Positions 28,367 to 36,354 of a stretch of 64,000 bases of DNA are shown here, piece by piece. The notes under the pieces were generated by a model. It was not told the DNA's origin and searched no databases. It saw only the letters and a list, made by a program, of their open reading frames with translations. Made by a program: the position numbers and the translations under genes. Position 1 is the first letter of the stretch, and each line of letters begins with the position of its first letter. This DNA comes from Caryophanales bacterium UBA6877 (GTDB taxonomy: Bacteria; Bacillota_I; Bacilli_A; RFN20; CAG-826): NCBI GenBank assembly GCA_002451465.1, contig DKCJ01000015.1:101536-165535 (forward strand), read 5' to 3'.

Positions 28367-29578
28367 TCATTGTTTATTATCTATTTTATCTTTAAAGCTT
28401 TGAGCACACTCTTTTGCTTCGCTATAACAAAGCATTATATTATATCCTCCACATAATCCATCTAAATCTAAAACTTCACCTAATAAATATACATTAGATT
28501 CTTTTTTTGATGAAAAATCTTTTTTATTTATATCATTTAAATTGACTCCACCAATTGTTACTTGAGAATTACTAAATGGGTAAAGTTCTTTAAATGTAAA
28601 TGTTAAATTTTTAACAGTTGAAACTAATAGTTTCAATTCAAATAGTGATAATTTTTTATTTTTATTAAATATATTAGCTTCTTTATAAATGTAATCTGCA
28701 AGTCGCTTAGTAAAATATCCATATAAAAATGGAAAATTTTCTTTATTATCTTTATTAAACATTTGATAAACTTCTTCGTTTTCATAATCTTTAAAAAGAT
28801 CTAATTTAATAAAGAATTCATTCAAAGAAGAACGAGCAATAATTGATGAAAAATCCATCATAACAATACCACTTAAAGCATCTTTTTTAAAAATTACTTC
28901 CCCACATTCTTTATAAAGAAGTGTGTCATTATTCATTAAAGAAGCTTCAACCTTTATTCTTTCATTTTCAATACTTTTTACATTTTCTTTAACTTTTATT
29001 GGAGTAAGTCCAGGTTTTAAATTATTGATTTCATAACCATGTTTTTTAAGTGTTTCAATAAAATTTCCATCACTTCCTAAATTAGGAGAAGATAAACCTC
29101 CACAATCAATAATTAAATAATCAAATAGATATTCTTGGCCTATATTAGTAATTAATTTATATTTTTTATCATTTTTATTAAATTTATAATCTAAAACTTT
29201 TACGTTATTAATAAAATTAACATTTCTTTTTTTAAGATAATTTATAAGATGATCAATTAATGATTTGCTACTTAAAGAATAAGGATAAACTAAATTATCT
29301 ATGTTTCTCGTTAAAACTCCAATTGAATTTAAAAATTTAATCAAAGAATTAGCGTCATTCTTTTTTATTAAATCATAAGCAAAATCATTATTATAAGAAT
29401 GTTTATCAACTATTAAATTAGCAAGATTACATCGCCCATTACCAGTAGCATATAATTTTTTAAATATTTTTTCATTTTTATCAATAAGGGTGATATCAAT
29501 ATCGTTTTTTAATTCTCTTTTTATAACTAATGAAAAAAATAAACTTGCAGCACCTTGACCTATAATTCCTAAACGCAT
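28367..29578 (-). CDS. BaiN/HI0933-family FAD-dependent oxidoreductase
   Basis: A 403-residue flavoprotein of the HI0933 family. It has an N-terminal GxGxxG-type IIGQGAASLFFS, then YATGNGRCNLAN, which is diagnostic of the family, and a C-terminal GEVLDLDGLCGGYNIMLC segment closing the FAD site. Reported relatives act on bile acids or unknown substrates. AGGAG lies 11 bases before the ATG. It is separated from the opp operon by a terminator, so it is probably its own unit. Confidence 0.88.
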   Translation of the reverse strand: MRLGIIGQGAASLFFSLVIKRELKNDIDITLIDKNEKIFKKLYATGNGRCNLANLIVDKHSYNNDFAYDLIKKNDANSLIKFLNSIGVLTRNIDNLVYPYSLSSKSLIDHLINYLKKRNVNFINNVKVLDYKFNKNDKKYKLITNIGQEYLFDYLIIDCGGLSSPNLGSDGNFIETLKKHGYEINNLKPGLTPIKVKENVKSIENERIKVEASLMNNDTLLYKECGEVIFKKDALSGIVMMDFSSIIARSSLNEFFIKLDLFKDYENEEVYQMFNKDNKENFPFLYGYFTKRLADYIYKEANIFNKNKKLSLFELKLLVSTVKNLTFTFKELYPFSNSQVTIGGVNLNDINKKDFSSKKESNVYLLGEVLDLDGLCGGYNIMLCYSEAKECAQSFKDKIDNKQ

Positions 29579-29638
29579 AAAGATAAACTCCTAATCAATA
29601 TGATAACAAAAAGAAATAAAACTTAAAAAGAATTTCAT

Positions 29639-29663
29639 AAAAAAAGAAGGCCAAACGGCCTTC
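29639..29663 (-). terminator. Intrinsic terminator of the opp operon
   Basis: GAAGGCC (29646-29652) pairs with GGCCTTC (29657-29663) around a 4-base loop. On the minus strand a run of seven T follows, starting just after the oppF stop. Confidence 0.9.
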
Positions 29664-29666
29664 ATT

Positions 29667-31088
29667 TTATTTTGTTGTTTTCTTTTTTGTTGTCTTTTTA
29701 TCTTCTTTTTTGTGTTCAATATCAAGTTCTTTAATTTCTTCTCTATATTTTTCCATTTCCTCAGTATTAGCAAGAATAAAGTGTCCTGGTAAAATCTCTT
29801 GTAAGACAGGTTTTTCTTTACTATAATCATGAACCTCTTTTGGATCATAAGTAATTCTCTTACGAGTTTTTTCTGTTAAAGGATTTGGTTTTGGAATTGC
29901 ACTTAACAATGATTTTGTATATGGATGAAGTGGATGTTTAAATAATTCATCACTTGTTGCAATTTCAACAAATTCACCAAAATACATAACCGCAATACGA
30001 TCACAAAAATATTTAACAACTGATAAATCGTGAGCAATAAATATTAATGATAAGCCCATTTCTTTTCTTAAATCATTAAGTAAGTTAATAATTTGTGCAC
30101 GAATAGAAACATCAAGTGCCGAAATTGGTTCATCACAAATTAGTAGTTTAGGATTCATAACAAGAGCACGAGCAATACCAATACGTTGTCTTTGACCACC
30201 CGAGAATTCGTGTGGATAACGATTTGTATAATCAGCAATCAAGCCAACTTTTTCTAATGCTTCAACAACTTTCTTATGATTTTCAGCTCTATTATGATGT
30301 CCTTGAATTTGTAAACCCTCACTAATAATTGATTCAACTGTCATACGAGGATCAAGAGAATCAATAGGGTCTTGGAAAATCATTTGAATTTCTCTCATTA
30401 AAGATGGATCAACATGATTTTCATCGTGTTTAATTTGTTTAATTTTTGCTTTTTGAACTTTTACAATATTATCACGATAAGTTTTTTGCTCTAAATATTT
30501 TTTATTAAATTCTTCTTCGCTTATTTCACCATTTTTAAGTTTTTCTTTTAACTTTTTAAGAGCTTTTCTATAACGAATATTGGTATATTTTATTTCTTTT
30601 TGATTCCAACGACTTCCTGCACCAATTCTATATCCTTTATAGTAAATAGAACCAGAAGTTATTTCATAAAGACGGATAATTGAACGTCCAGTAGTAGTTT
30701 TACCACAACCAGATTCACCAACAATACCAAAACATTCGCCTTCATGAACTTGGAAAGAAACATCGTGAACAGCTTTTAATTTTTGAGCGTTTGGACCTTT
30801 TCCAAATTTAAAATATTGTTTTAAGTGATTAACTGATAAAATGACATGATTATCAACATATTCTTGTTTAAATTTGCATTTACGCAATATACGATTAACT
30901 TTTTCTTTATGATCACTAACACCTTCAAGTTCATCTTTTGTTGGTGCTAAATGCTCATTTTCATCATTATCATTTTTGCTCAAAATCTTTTCACTTAATT
31001 CATCAAAATTTTTACTATCATCAGCAAAGAGTGCCTTTGAAACTTTACTTGTAGTAACCTTACTTTTTTTGTTATTTAATTTGGTCAT
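29667..31088 (-). CDS. oppF: Oligopeptide ABC transporter ATPase OppF, with insertion
   Basis: A 473-residue ATPase with Walker A GESGCGKT, Q-loop IFQDPIDSLDPR, signature SGGQRQR and Walker B LLICDEP, plus the oligopeptide-transporter C-terminal domain (HPLHPYTKSLLSAIP). It is longer than standard OppF (about 310-330). There is a charged N-terminal extension of ~90 residues and a lysine-rich insertion of about 70 residues between Walker A and the Q-loop. The C-terminus is a lysine/threonine-rich tail. A GAGGTGA ribosome site lies before the ATG. It overlaps oppD by 17 bases. Confidence 0.92.
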   Translation of the reverse strand: MTKLNNKKSKVTTSKVSKALFADDSKNFDELSEKILSKNDNDENEHLAPTKDELEGVSDHKEKVNRILRKCKFKQEYVDNHVILSVNHLKQYFKFGKGPNAQKLKAVHDVSFQVHEGECFGIVGESGCGKTTTGRSIIRLYEITSGSIYYKGYRIGAGSRWNQKEIKYTNIRYRKALKKLKEKLKNGEISEEEFNKKYLEQKTYRDNIVKVQKAKIKQIKHDENHVDPSLMREIQMIFQDPIDSLDPRMTVESIISEGLQIQGHHNRAENHKKVVEALEKVGLIADYTNRYPHEFSGGQRQRIGIARALVMNPKLLICDEPISALDVSIRAQIINLLNDLRKEMGLSLIFIAHDLSVVKYFCDRIAVMYFGEFVEIATSDELFKHPLHPYTKSLLSAIPKPNPLTEKTRKRITYDPKEVHDYSKEKPVLQEILPGHFILANTEEMEKYREEIKELDIEHKKEDKKTTKKKTTK

Positions 31089-33126
31089 AGCAAGTCACCT
31101 CTTTCTTTAATTGTTCTAGTCCAACACGTTCTTTTTCTTGATCTAAAGCATTTTTGATACGAGTTTTGACAATTGCAGGCATTTCGACTTTTGGTGCACC
31201 TGGATATAAAAGCCAAGTAGCAGCATAATGTGTATCACTAACTTTAAAGAATGGTGGTTCATATTTAAAGTCGATAGCCATAGCATATTTACTTCTTAAA
31301 GCAAATGCATCACCTTTTGGTGGATAGATCATATCTGGAGGTGTTCCAGGAATAGCTTCAAGTTTTTCTTTACTATCAACATCAGGAATTGAAGATAAAA
31401 GTGCCCATGTATATGGATGCTTTGGATTAAAGAATACTTCGTTTGCTAATCCATATTCAACAATTTTACCAGCATACATAACAGCAACTCTATCAGACAT
31501 ATTTGCAACAACACCTAAATCGTGAGTAATAAAAATACAACTTAAGTTTCTTTCTTTTTTAAGTTTATTAATAAGTTCAAGAATTTGTGCTTGAATAGTA
31601 ACGTCAAGTGCAGTAGTTGGCTCATCACAAATCAAAATCTCAGGATCGGCTGTTAAAGCAATAGCAATAACGATACGTTGACGCATACCACCTGAAAATT
31701 CAAATGGATATTGTTTGAAACGTTTTTCAGGAAGAGGAATACCAACTTCTCTCATAACTTCAAGAGCTTTCTTTTTAGCCTCTTTCTTTGTAACTTTTGT
31801 TTTATTGATAAATTCTTCATCAATTTTATAAATTTGATCATTAATATCTTTAATTTCATTTACAAAATTAACATATTTTTCATTATCAATTTTTCTAAGT
31901 TCTTCTTGTTTAGTAACTTTAGAAACTGAATTTTCTTTTAATAAATTTTCAGTTTTATTTAATTTTTTAGTTAATTTTTTGTTATATAACTCTATTTCAT
32001 TAATCTTTTTAAGTTCTTCTTCACTAAGAGTAGCTTTATAATTATTAAATTTTTCTTCTAAAGCAACTTTTTTAACCTTTAATTCATCAACTTTTTTATC
32101 ATGTTCTGCTACTAAATATTGTTTATATTCACGAACATTAAGTTTAGCTTCTTTTTTACTAATATTTAAGATTTTCCTTAATACTGGCTTTTCAAGTTTA
32201 GAATTTTGATTAATCATCTTTTCAAAAGCATGTAAATATTCAATAGCAACTACAAATTTAGCTTCAAGATCTTCACCTTTAAAAACAGGATTATTCTTGT
32301 ATTCTTCAACTAAATTAATAATTTTGTTTGAGTTATCAATTCTATTTTTTATTTTAAGCTTAATAAGTTCAGCTTTTTCGCTTTTATCTTTATTTTTATT
32401 TTCTTTAACACCAAGTTCAGTATACTTTTTAACTTCTTCTTTATAATAATCAACATCAAAATCAAAACTATAAATTACTGAATCAATATCTTTAATTAAA
32501 TTTTCCTTATGTTTAAGGAATACTTTATGTAATTCATTAATATCTTCTTCTGGTTTATTTTTCGCTTTTGCATTTTCAAGATGTTTTTTAGAAGATAAGT
32601 ATTCTTTAAAAGCTTTTTTATAATCTTCAATTTTAATTTTGCTTCTTGAAAGTTCATAAGTAGCATTAGCGATATTATTTCTAAAAGCAGTTAAATCCTC
32701 AGAAATTAAATCATTATATCGACGTTTTAAAATATTACTATTAATCAAACTAGTTTCGGTAATTTGTTTACCAACCTTTACAAGAGGATTAAGAGCACTT
32801 AATGGATCTTGGAAGATCATACCAATTTTCTTACCACGAATTCTATGGAAATCTTCTTCAGAAACTCTAACTAAATCTTCACCTTCGTAAATAATTTGAC
32901 CATTCGAAATAATAGCATTTTTAGGTAAAATTCCCATGATAGTTTTAGAGGTAACACTCTTACCACTACCAGACTCACCAACTATACAAAGAGTTTCACC
33001 TTTATATAAATCAAAAGAAACACCTCTAACAGCGTGAACTATGCCAGAATCACTTTTAAAATTTATTTGTAAGTTTTTAACACTTAAAATTTTATTATCT
33101 TCCGAATACATGTTATTCTTTGCCAT
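31072..33126 (-). CDS. oppD: Oligopeptide ABC transporter ATPase OppD with a very large insertion
   Basis: At 684 residues it is about twice the family length. Walker A (GESGSGKS) and the Q-loop (IFQDPLSALNP, near residue 103) are followed by roughly 315 extra, highly charged and probably coiled-coil residues before the signature FSGGMRQR near residue 477. Walker B (ILICDEP) and the switch region (ITHDLGV) are intact, as is the C-terminal NPKHPYTWALLSSIP. The enzyme should still hydrolyse ATP to drive peptide import. A strong AAAGGAGG site precedes the ATG. Large insertions in OppD/OppF are also described in mycoplasmas. Confidence 0.92.
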   Translation of the reverse strand: MAKNNMYSEDNKILSVKNLQINFKSDSGIVHAVRGVSFDLYKGETLCIVGESGSGKSVTSKTIMGILPKNAIISNGQIIYEGEDLVRVSEEDFHRIRGKKIGMIFQDPLSALNPLVKVGKQITETSLINSNILKRRYNDLISEDLTAFRNNIANATYELSRSKIKIEDYKKAFKEYLSSKKHLENAKAKNKPEEDINELHKVFLKHKENLIKDIDSVIYSFDFDVDYYKEEVKKYTELGVKENKNKDKSEKAELIKLKIKNRIDNSNKIINLVEEYKNNPVFKGEDLEAKFVVAIEYLHAFEKMINQNSKLEKPVLRKILNISKKEAKLNVREYKQYLVAEHDKKVDELKVKKVALEEKFNNYKATLSEEELKKINEIELYNKKLTKKLNKTENLLKENSVSKVTKQEELRKIDNEKYVNFVNEIKDINDQIYKIDEEFINKTKVTKKEAKKKALEVMREVGIPLPEKRFKQYPFEFSGGMRQRIVIAIALTADPEILICDEPTTALDVTIQAQILELINKLKKERNLSCIFITHDLGVVANMSDRVAVMYAGKIVEYGLANEVFFNPKHPYTWALLSSIPDVDSKEKLEAIPGTPPDMIYPPKGDAFALRSKYAMAIDFKYEPPFFKVSDTHYAATWLLYPGAPKVEMPAIVKTRIKNALDQEKERVGLEQLKKEVTCYDQIK

Positions 33127-33128
33127 AA

Positions 33129-35084
33129 TTATTCGCCTCCTTTGAGAGATGGATTAAATGCATCACGTAACCCATTACCAAATAAGTTAAATGAAATCAT
33201 CATAAATGCCATAACTAATGATGGAATCATAATAAGATATGGATTACTGCCAAGATATTGTTGGTTTTCACTAAGGATAACGCCAAAGCTATCAAGCCCT
33301 TGTAATCCTAAATTAAGATATGAGAGAGTGGCTTCAGTATAAATAACACCAGGAATCATAAAGACCGAACTTGTAACAAGTGTACCAAGTGAATTTGGTA
33401 AAATGTGTTTAAAAATTAAACGCCAATCACTAGAACCCAGTGTTCTACTTGCTAAAACATATTCTCTACTCTTGAATCTATAAAATTGAGCTCTAGTAGT
33501 TGCTGCTGAACCCATCCAGCCAGTTAAACATAAAGCAAGAGCAAATGTTGTGAAGTTTTGACCTAAATAGAGTATGCAAAGAGTCATAACAACAATCCAA
33601 GGGACTCTACCTAAGATATCAGTAAATCTTTCCATCAATAAGTCAACCCAGCCACCAAAGTAACCAGAAATACTACCCCAAACAATACCGATTGATAGGT
33701 TAATAAAGCTTGTAATAATACCAAGTAATAAAGAAGTTCTTAAACCATTAAACATAATGTGTAAAAGATCTTTACCATTTGAATCGGTTCCAAATAAATA
33801 ACTTGGCATTTTATCAAAGCCTAAATATTTATAATAAACAACTTCACATTCTATTGAATAAGTAGTAACAATACCAGTATTGGTTTTTTGTTCATAAACT
33901 TTAGTAATTGGTGATTTTTCAGCATCTAATATCTTAAATGATTCAATACCTTTTTTGAAATCATATTCAATATAACCTTTTTTTACATAAGATTTGACTA
34001 TATCACTTGCTAAAGTAATATCACGTTTTCCATAAATTGCAACATATGTATCATATCTAAAATGACTATAAGTTGCTTCGCCTTTATAGAGGAATTTGAA
34101 TCCATTACAAACCCAATAACCTAAATTATCATTTTTATTATCATCTTTTTGAGTCATCATGACTTGCTTATTTGCATCATCAAATGACATTTCTTTAAAT
34201 AAATCTGCTTGAGATTCATCATTTGATGAAACATTAATAGATTTAATTAAAATTTCTTGTTTATAATCATAATCAGGTTTAATTAAAAAACCAAATTTAG
34301 CGTCATTAAATTTTCCACTATATCCAGCATTTTTAAGTAAAGTTGAAACATCAAAACTATTATCTTTACTTGCTTTTACAAAATTATTTGTAAAGTAATA
34401 ATAAGTATAGTTAGCATCTTCAGTGTTTTCTTTAAATTTAACATACGACTTATAATAACCTTGTTTAAAACCATCATTGGTTTCATCAGTATTTAATTCA
34501 TATGCAAATGAGTAATCTTTAGATAAATCAAGCGTAAATCTATAAGACTCTAAATATTTTGTATTATCTTCAGGTTTTAAAGTAGATGAAGCAAGTGGAT
34601 CTGTTGAGAATCTAACATAACCCCCTCTAACATATTTATTTGAGTTATTTGTAGTGGTTTCCCAAGTATATAATTCACTAACAGCATCTTTAACAAAACC
34701 AACAGGAGTATCATTATCTACATCATAAATAACGTCTTCATCATAATAAACCGTACCATCCCAAAAACCAGTGCCACTATTAAATAACTTTGGCGCTAAA
34801 AATCTTTGATCAATATGTGCAGTAGATATATCACTACTTAAAGTAAGTGGTAGTACGAAGGATAAAAGTACAATTACCCCAAGAATTATTCCGCCAATAA
34901 CTGAAGATTTGTTTTTAACAAATCTTTTTAAAGCATCTTTAAAGAAAGTAGTAGGTTTACTTTCAAATTTCTTTTCAAAATTCTTTTTATCAAAGTTTAC
35001 TTGTTCAAAATCTTTATCACTAATTTGAATTGAATGTTCGTTAAATTCGCTATCAACATATGTAAATTTTTTATTTTCTTTCAT
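33129..35084 (-). CDS. oppC: Oligopeptide ABC transporter permease OppC with a large extracellular insertion
   Basis: A 651-residue permease, about twice the usual ~300. An N-terminal cytoplasmic segment and membrane helix 1 (about residues 42-65) are followed by some 350 residues rich in Y, D, N and K before the normal core resumes at LFGTDSNGKDLLH, with the ABC permease helices and a coupling (EAA) loop including SREYVLASRTLGSSDWR. By topology the insertion lies outside the cell. The ATG at 35084 is one base after the oppB stop; an upstream in-frame extension lies entirely in oppB and is discarded. Confidence 0.9.
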   Translation of the reverse strand: MKENKKFTYVDSEFNEHSIQISDKDFEQVNFDKKNFEKKFESKPTTFFKDALKRFVKNKSSVIGGIILGVIVLLSFVLPLTLSSDISTAHIDQRFLAPKLFNSGTGFWDGTVYYDEDVIYDVDNDTPVGFVKDAVSELYTWETTTNNSNKYVRGGYVRFSTDPLASSTLKPEDNTKYLESYRFTLDLSKDYSFAYELNTDETNDGFKQGYYKSYVKFKENTEDANYTYYYFTNNFVKASKDNSFDVSTLLKNAGYSGKFNDAKFGFLIKPDYDYKQEILIKSINVSSNDESQADLFKEMSFDDANKQVMMTQKDDNKNDNLGYWVCNGFKFLYKGEATYSHFRYDTYVAIYGKRDITLASDIVKSYVKKGYIEYDFKKGIESFKILDAEKSPITKVYEQKTNTGIVTTYSIECEVVYYKYLGFDKMPSYLFGTDSNGKDLLHIMFNGLRTSLLLGIITSFINLSIGIVWGSISGYFGGWVDLLMERFTDILGRVPWIVVMTLCILYLGQNFTTFALALCLTGWMGSAATTRAQFYRFKSREYVLASRTLGSSDWRLIFKHILPNSLGTLVTSSVFMIPGVIYTEATLSYLNLGLQGLDSFGVILSENQQYLGSNPYLIMIPSLVMAFMMISFNLFGNGLRDAFNPSLKGGE

Positions 35085-35085
35085 A

Positions 35086-36162
35086 TTATTTTTTAGCCCC
35101 CATTCTAATTCTTGGATCAATAAATCCATAAGATAAATCAACAAGTAAACCAGCAAATAAGCCAATCATCGTAACAAGAGCCATATCAACCATTAATAAG
35201 TTATAGTCAGTTGTCTTACCAGGAGTACCAAGTGCTTTAATATAAAGTGTTCCAATACCAGGAATACCATAAAGTTGTTCAAGAATCATTGAACCACTTA
35301 AAGCACCAATAATTTCACCTATAAGCATAGGGAAAATTGGTACTAAAGAGTTTCTCATTGCATGACGAATAATCGATTGACGTCTAGTTAATCCTTTTGT
35401 TCGAGCTAAAAGTAAAAATTCACTTTCCATAACATCAACAAGTTCAGCTCTAACCCATCGTGCATATGCACAAATTGTTCCAGCACTTAAAGAAAATACT
35501 GGGATAACATATCCTAAAATTTGTTCTTTTTGACTAGATTGAACACTTGGCCATTGAGATGGAAGCCATTTTAATTGATATGCAAGTAGCATAATCGAGT
35601 AAGTAATAATAATAAAAGATGGAACAGAAATAAATATAATAATTATTGTCGAAATAATACCATCAGTTAATTTATTCTTTTTAAGAGCGGCCCAAATGCC
35701 AAGACCAAATCCAATAGGAACAGCAACAAGTGAAGTTAATAAATTAATTTTCATTGAAGTCCAAAGACGACTCCCCCAAAAACCATTAGAAGAACTATTT
35801 AAAATAATGGACATTGCACTCTCACCAACACTAACATTAGTTGAAGTACCCCAATCCCATTTAGTAAAAATATTCGCTAACCAGCTAAAATATTGTTCCA
35901 TAACTGGTCTTTGATAAATATAGTGAGATACACCAGCACTATCAGTCCAATTATATAATTGGGTCCCAAGGCCATTTTGAACTTCTTTAAAATCAAGCAT
36001 ATACCCTAAACCGACTTGTTTAGTATAAAATGCTTGCACAACAGATGGAAGTCCAGCTGGTGTGGCAGGTGGTAAAAGTTTAATTAAAATAAATGTTAAT
36101 GATAATATAATAAACGCTGTAAATAATATTAATACAATACGTTGTAATACATATTTCCACAT
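35086..36162 (-). CDS. oppB: Oligopeptide ABC transporter permease OppB
   Basis: A 358-residue permease with the N-terminal helix, a moderately enlarged first extracellular loop, and the conserved EAA loop (ELVDVMESEFLLLARTKGL, GIPGIGTLYIKAL). It forms the membrane channel with OppC. An AAAGGAG ribosome site precedes the ATG at 36162. It is separated from oppA by about 190 bases that contain a strong hairpin, so its expression is probably lower than that of oppA. Confidence 0.93.
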   Translation of the reverse strand: MWKYVLQRIVLILFTAFIILSLTFILIKLLPPATPAGLPSVVQAFYTKQVGLGYMLDFKEVQNGLGTQLYNWTDSAGVSHYIYQRPVMEQYFSWLANIFTKWDWGTSTNVSVGESAMSIILNSSSNGFWGSRLWTSMKINLLTSLVAVPIGFGLGIWAALKKNKLTDGIISTIIIIFISVPSFIIITYSIMLLAYQLKWLPSQWPSVQSSQKEQILGYVIPVFSLSAGTICAYARWVRAELVDVMESEFLLLARTKGLTRRQSIIRHAMRNSLVPIFPMLIGEIIGALSGSMILEQLYGIPGIGTLYIKALGTPGKTTDYNLLMVDMALVTMIGLFAGLLVDLSYGFIDPRIRMGAKK

Positions 36163-36289
36163 AACTTCTCCTTTCTTATAACCTACTTATTTTATCATAG
36201 AGAATATAATTGTTAAATTGAATATAGATTAATTTTAATCATTTTTATTGAATTATTTGTTTAGTTTACATAATAATTCAATATATACA

Positions 36290-36321
36290 AATAAAGATTG
36301 GTCATAAGACCAATCTTTATT
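36290..36321 (-). terminator. Hairpin between oppA and oppB, probable partial terminator
   Basis: A perfect 14-bp inverted repeat (AATAAAGATTGGTC, 36290-36303, with its complement at 36308-36321) has a 4-base loop. On the minus strand the stem ends in TTTATT, followed by a TG-interrupted AT stretch rather than a clean T-run, so termination may be incomplete. Confidence 0.65.
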
Positions 36322-36354
36322 AGTTAATAAGTTCCTTGAATATCTTTTTTTGGA

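Noticed and set aside
29591..29848. 85-codon open frame on the minus strand
   Set aside because: It overlaps the 3' part of oppF in another frame and the terminator; it is lysine-rich and low in complexity, with no ribosome site.
33129..35165. Longer oppC starting at 35165
   Set aside because: The additional 27 residues lie inside oppB; the ATG at 35084 directly after the oppB stop is the sensible start.
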